From contig NZ_JAKKDV010000002.1 of assembly GCF_021728415.1 (NCBI RefSeq), positions 558,001 to 622,000 on the forward strand: 64,000 bases of DNA. Reading direction: 5' to 3'. Both the position numbers and the translations under genes were made by a program. This DNA comes from Flaviramulus multivorans. Lineage in GTDB: Bacteria > Bacteroidota > Bacteroidia > Flavobacteriales > Flavobacteriaceae. The stretch's first letter is position 1. Each line of letters starts with the position of its first letter. Of the stretch, positions 63,380 through 64,000 are shown piece after piece. The notes beneath the pieces were generated by a model. That model did no database searches and was not told where the DNA came from. It was given only the letters and a program-made list of their open reading frames with translations.

Positions 63380-63428
63380 ACCCAAAAGTTGTCTAAAAAC
63401 GAAACACAACTTTTGGGTATTTTTTTAA
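63380..63428 (+). terminator. terminator of the PL6 gene
   Basis: ACCCAAAAGTTGT (63380-63392) pairs with ACAACTTTTGGGT (63406-63418) around a 13-base loop and is followed by ATTTTTTTAA. It also lies just beyond the stop of the convergent VF530-type gene. Confidence 0.88.
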
Positions 63429-63656
63429 CTATTTATTGTTCTTTTTAAGTATTTCCAAATACATTTTCTCAACTTTAGTTCGTGCCCAAGGAGTTCTTCT
63501 TAAAAATTTCAAACTTGATTTAACTGAAGGATTGTGTGTGAAGCAACGAATATTAATTGTGTAACCCATATATTCCCACCCGTAATGCGCCACTAAATCC
63601 ATTATAATTTGTTCTAGCTTAATGCCATGTAAAGGATTATTAGGTTGAGATTCCAT
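63429..63656 (-). CDS. VF530/DUF2132-family small DNA-binding-like protein
   Basis: The 75-residue protein matches the VF530 family in length and sequence: [58 protein letters not shown]. The family is known from structures as a small, basic, helical fold with suspected DNA binding; its role is not established. It starts 5 bp after the helicase gene stops, so both are probably on one transcript. Confidence 0.9.
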   Translation of the reverse strand: MESQPNNPLHGIKLEQIIMDLVAHYGWEYMGYTINIRCFTHNPSVKSSLKFLRRTPWARTKVEKMYLEILKKNNK

Positions 63657-63661
63657 ACAAA

Positions 63662-64000
63662 TTAACGCCTTCTATCGTTTCTGCGTCTATCATTGTTACG
63701 CTTAGGACGTCGTGATGCATTTTCTTTATTAGAACTTCGGGCGTTGTTATTCCGACGTTGTCCACCTTGTTGCCTTTTCTCCGGCTGTGTGGAAGCATTT
63801 GGGTCTGGTTCATAGCCTTCAACAATTTCTACAGGTATTTTTATACCTACTAGCTTTTCGATATCCCGTAAATAAGTAGTTTCATCTGCACTTACAAGAG
63901 ATAGTGCTTCACCACTTGCTCCTGCTCTACCCGTTCTACCAATACGATGTACATAATCTTCAGAAATGTTAGGTAATTCAAAATTAATAACGTGTGGTAA
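63662..64000 (-). CDS. DEAD-box RNA helicase, C-terminal end only
   Basis: Reading leftward from 64000, 112 codons and a TAA stop are visible; the gene continues beyond the right edge. The start [19 protein letters not shown], then [18 protein letters not shown], is the C-terminal RecA-like domain, helicase motifs V-VI, as in RhlE proteins. After IVEGYEPDP the protein ends in a Gln/Asn/Arg-rich basic tail ([16 protein letters not shown]), typical of RNA-binding tails of RhlE-like helicases. It acts in RNA remodelling, such as ribosome assembly or decay. It heads a unit with the VF530-type gene. Confidence 0.93.
   Translation of the reverse strand, partial: LPHVINFELPNISEDYVHRIGRTGRAGASGEALSLVSADETTYLRDIEKLVGIKIPVEIVEGYEPDPNASTQPEKRQQGGQRRNNNARSSNKENASRRPKRNNDRRRNDRRR

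Noticed and set aside
1-64000. CRISPR arrays, tRNA or rRNA genes, insertion sequences, prophage genes
   Set aside because: Looked for on both strands; no regularly spaced repeats, cloverleaf sequences, transposase or phage gene features were seen.

Overview
The window looks like chromosome of a marine member of the Flavobacteriaceae (Bacteroidota). It is AT-rich, carries two SusC/SusD pairs, secreted proteins with type IX secretion (T9SS) C-terminal tails, a neutral-type trehalase and a PL6 alginate lyase, and several promoters fit the Bacteroidota form TTG-N19/20-TAnnTTTG. No rRNA, tRNA, CRISPR array, prophage or insertion sequence was seen.

Layout. 1-6674: a SusC/SusD pair (SusD cut by the left edge) next to a one-component membrane regulator (propeller, Y_Y_Y, membrane helix, LuxR-type HTH), with a cluster of TGACGTA boxes between them. 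6855-12801: a secreted M14 peptidase and a large Asp-box (BNR) propeller protein. 12907-44679: a 32-kb sugar locus for sucrose, fructan, trehalose and alpha-glucosides. It holds a LacI repressor, SusC/SusD, three ASPIC/UnbV-FG-GAP lipoproteins, a small lipoprotein, a vanadium haloperoxidase-like protein, a GH97 alpha-glucosidase, four MFS transporters, a GH37 trehalase, a fructokinase, a GH13_18 sucrose phosphorylase and a GH32 fructosidase. Four LacI-type palindromes (consensus CGAAAwCGwTTTCG) lie in front of its four leftward transcription units. 44713-49763: MocA-like and XdhC-like proteins, small envelope proteins, a rhodanese and two thioredoxin-fold proteins. 49840-56488: a complete trp operon (trpEGDCFBA) behind a leader peptide with three consecutive Trp codons and an attenuator hairpin; a REP-like element sits between trpF and trpB. 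56516-57797: two DUF4331-type secreted proteins. 58043-63358: a lyase-like T9SS protein, a Tat-exported TIM-barrel protein, trmL, and a multidomain PL6 alginate lyase. The two T9SS enzymes have the same promoter plus a tandem TGGTTAACCA operator. 63429-64000: a VF530-type protein and the C-terminal end of a DEAD-box RNA helicase.

How it fits together (inference). In the sugar locus, SusC/SusD and surface or periplasmic GH32 and GH97 would deliver small sugars. The MFS carriers would import them, partly as intact disaccharides, for cytoplasmic phosphorolysis of sucrose, hydrolysis of trehalose and phosphorylation of fructose, under one LacI repressor. The haloperoxidase-like protein and its three propeller partners have no obvious role in this pathway and are the most puzzling part of the window. 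The 58-63 kb genes look like part of an alginate regulon whose regulator lies elsewhere.
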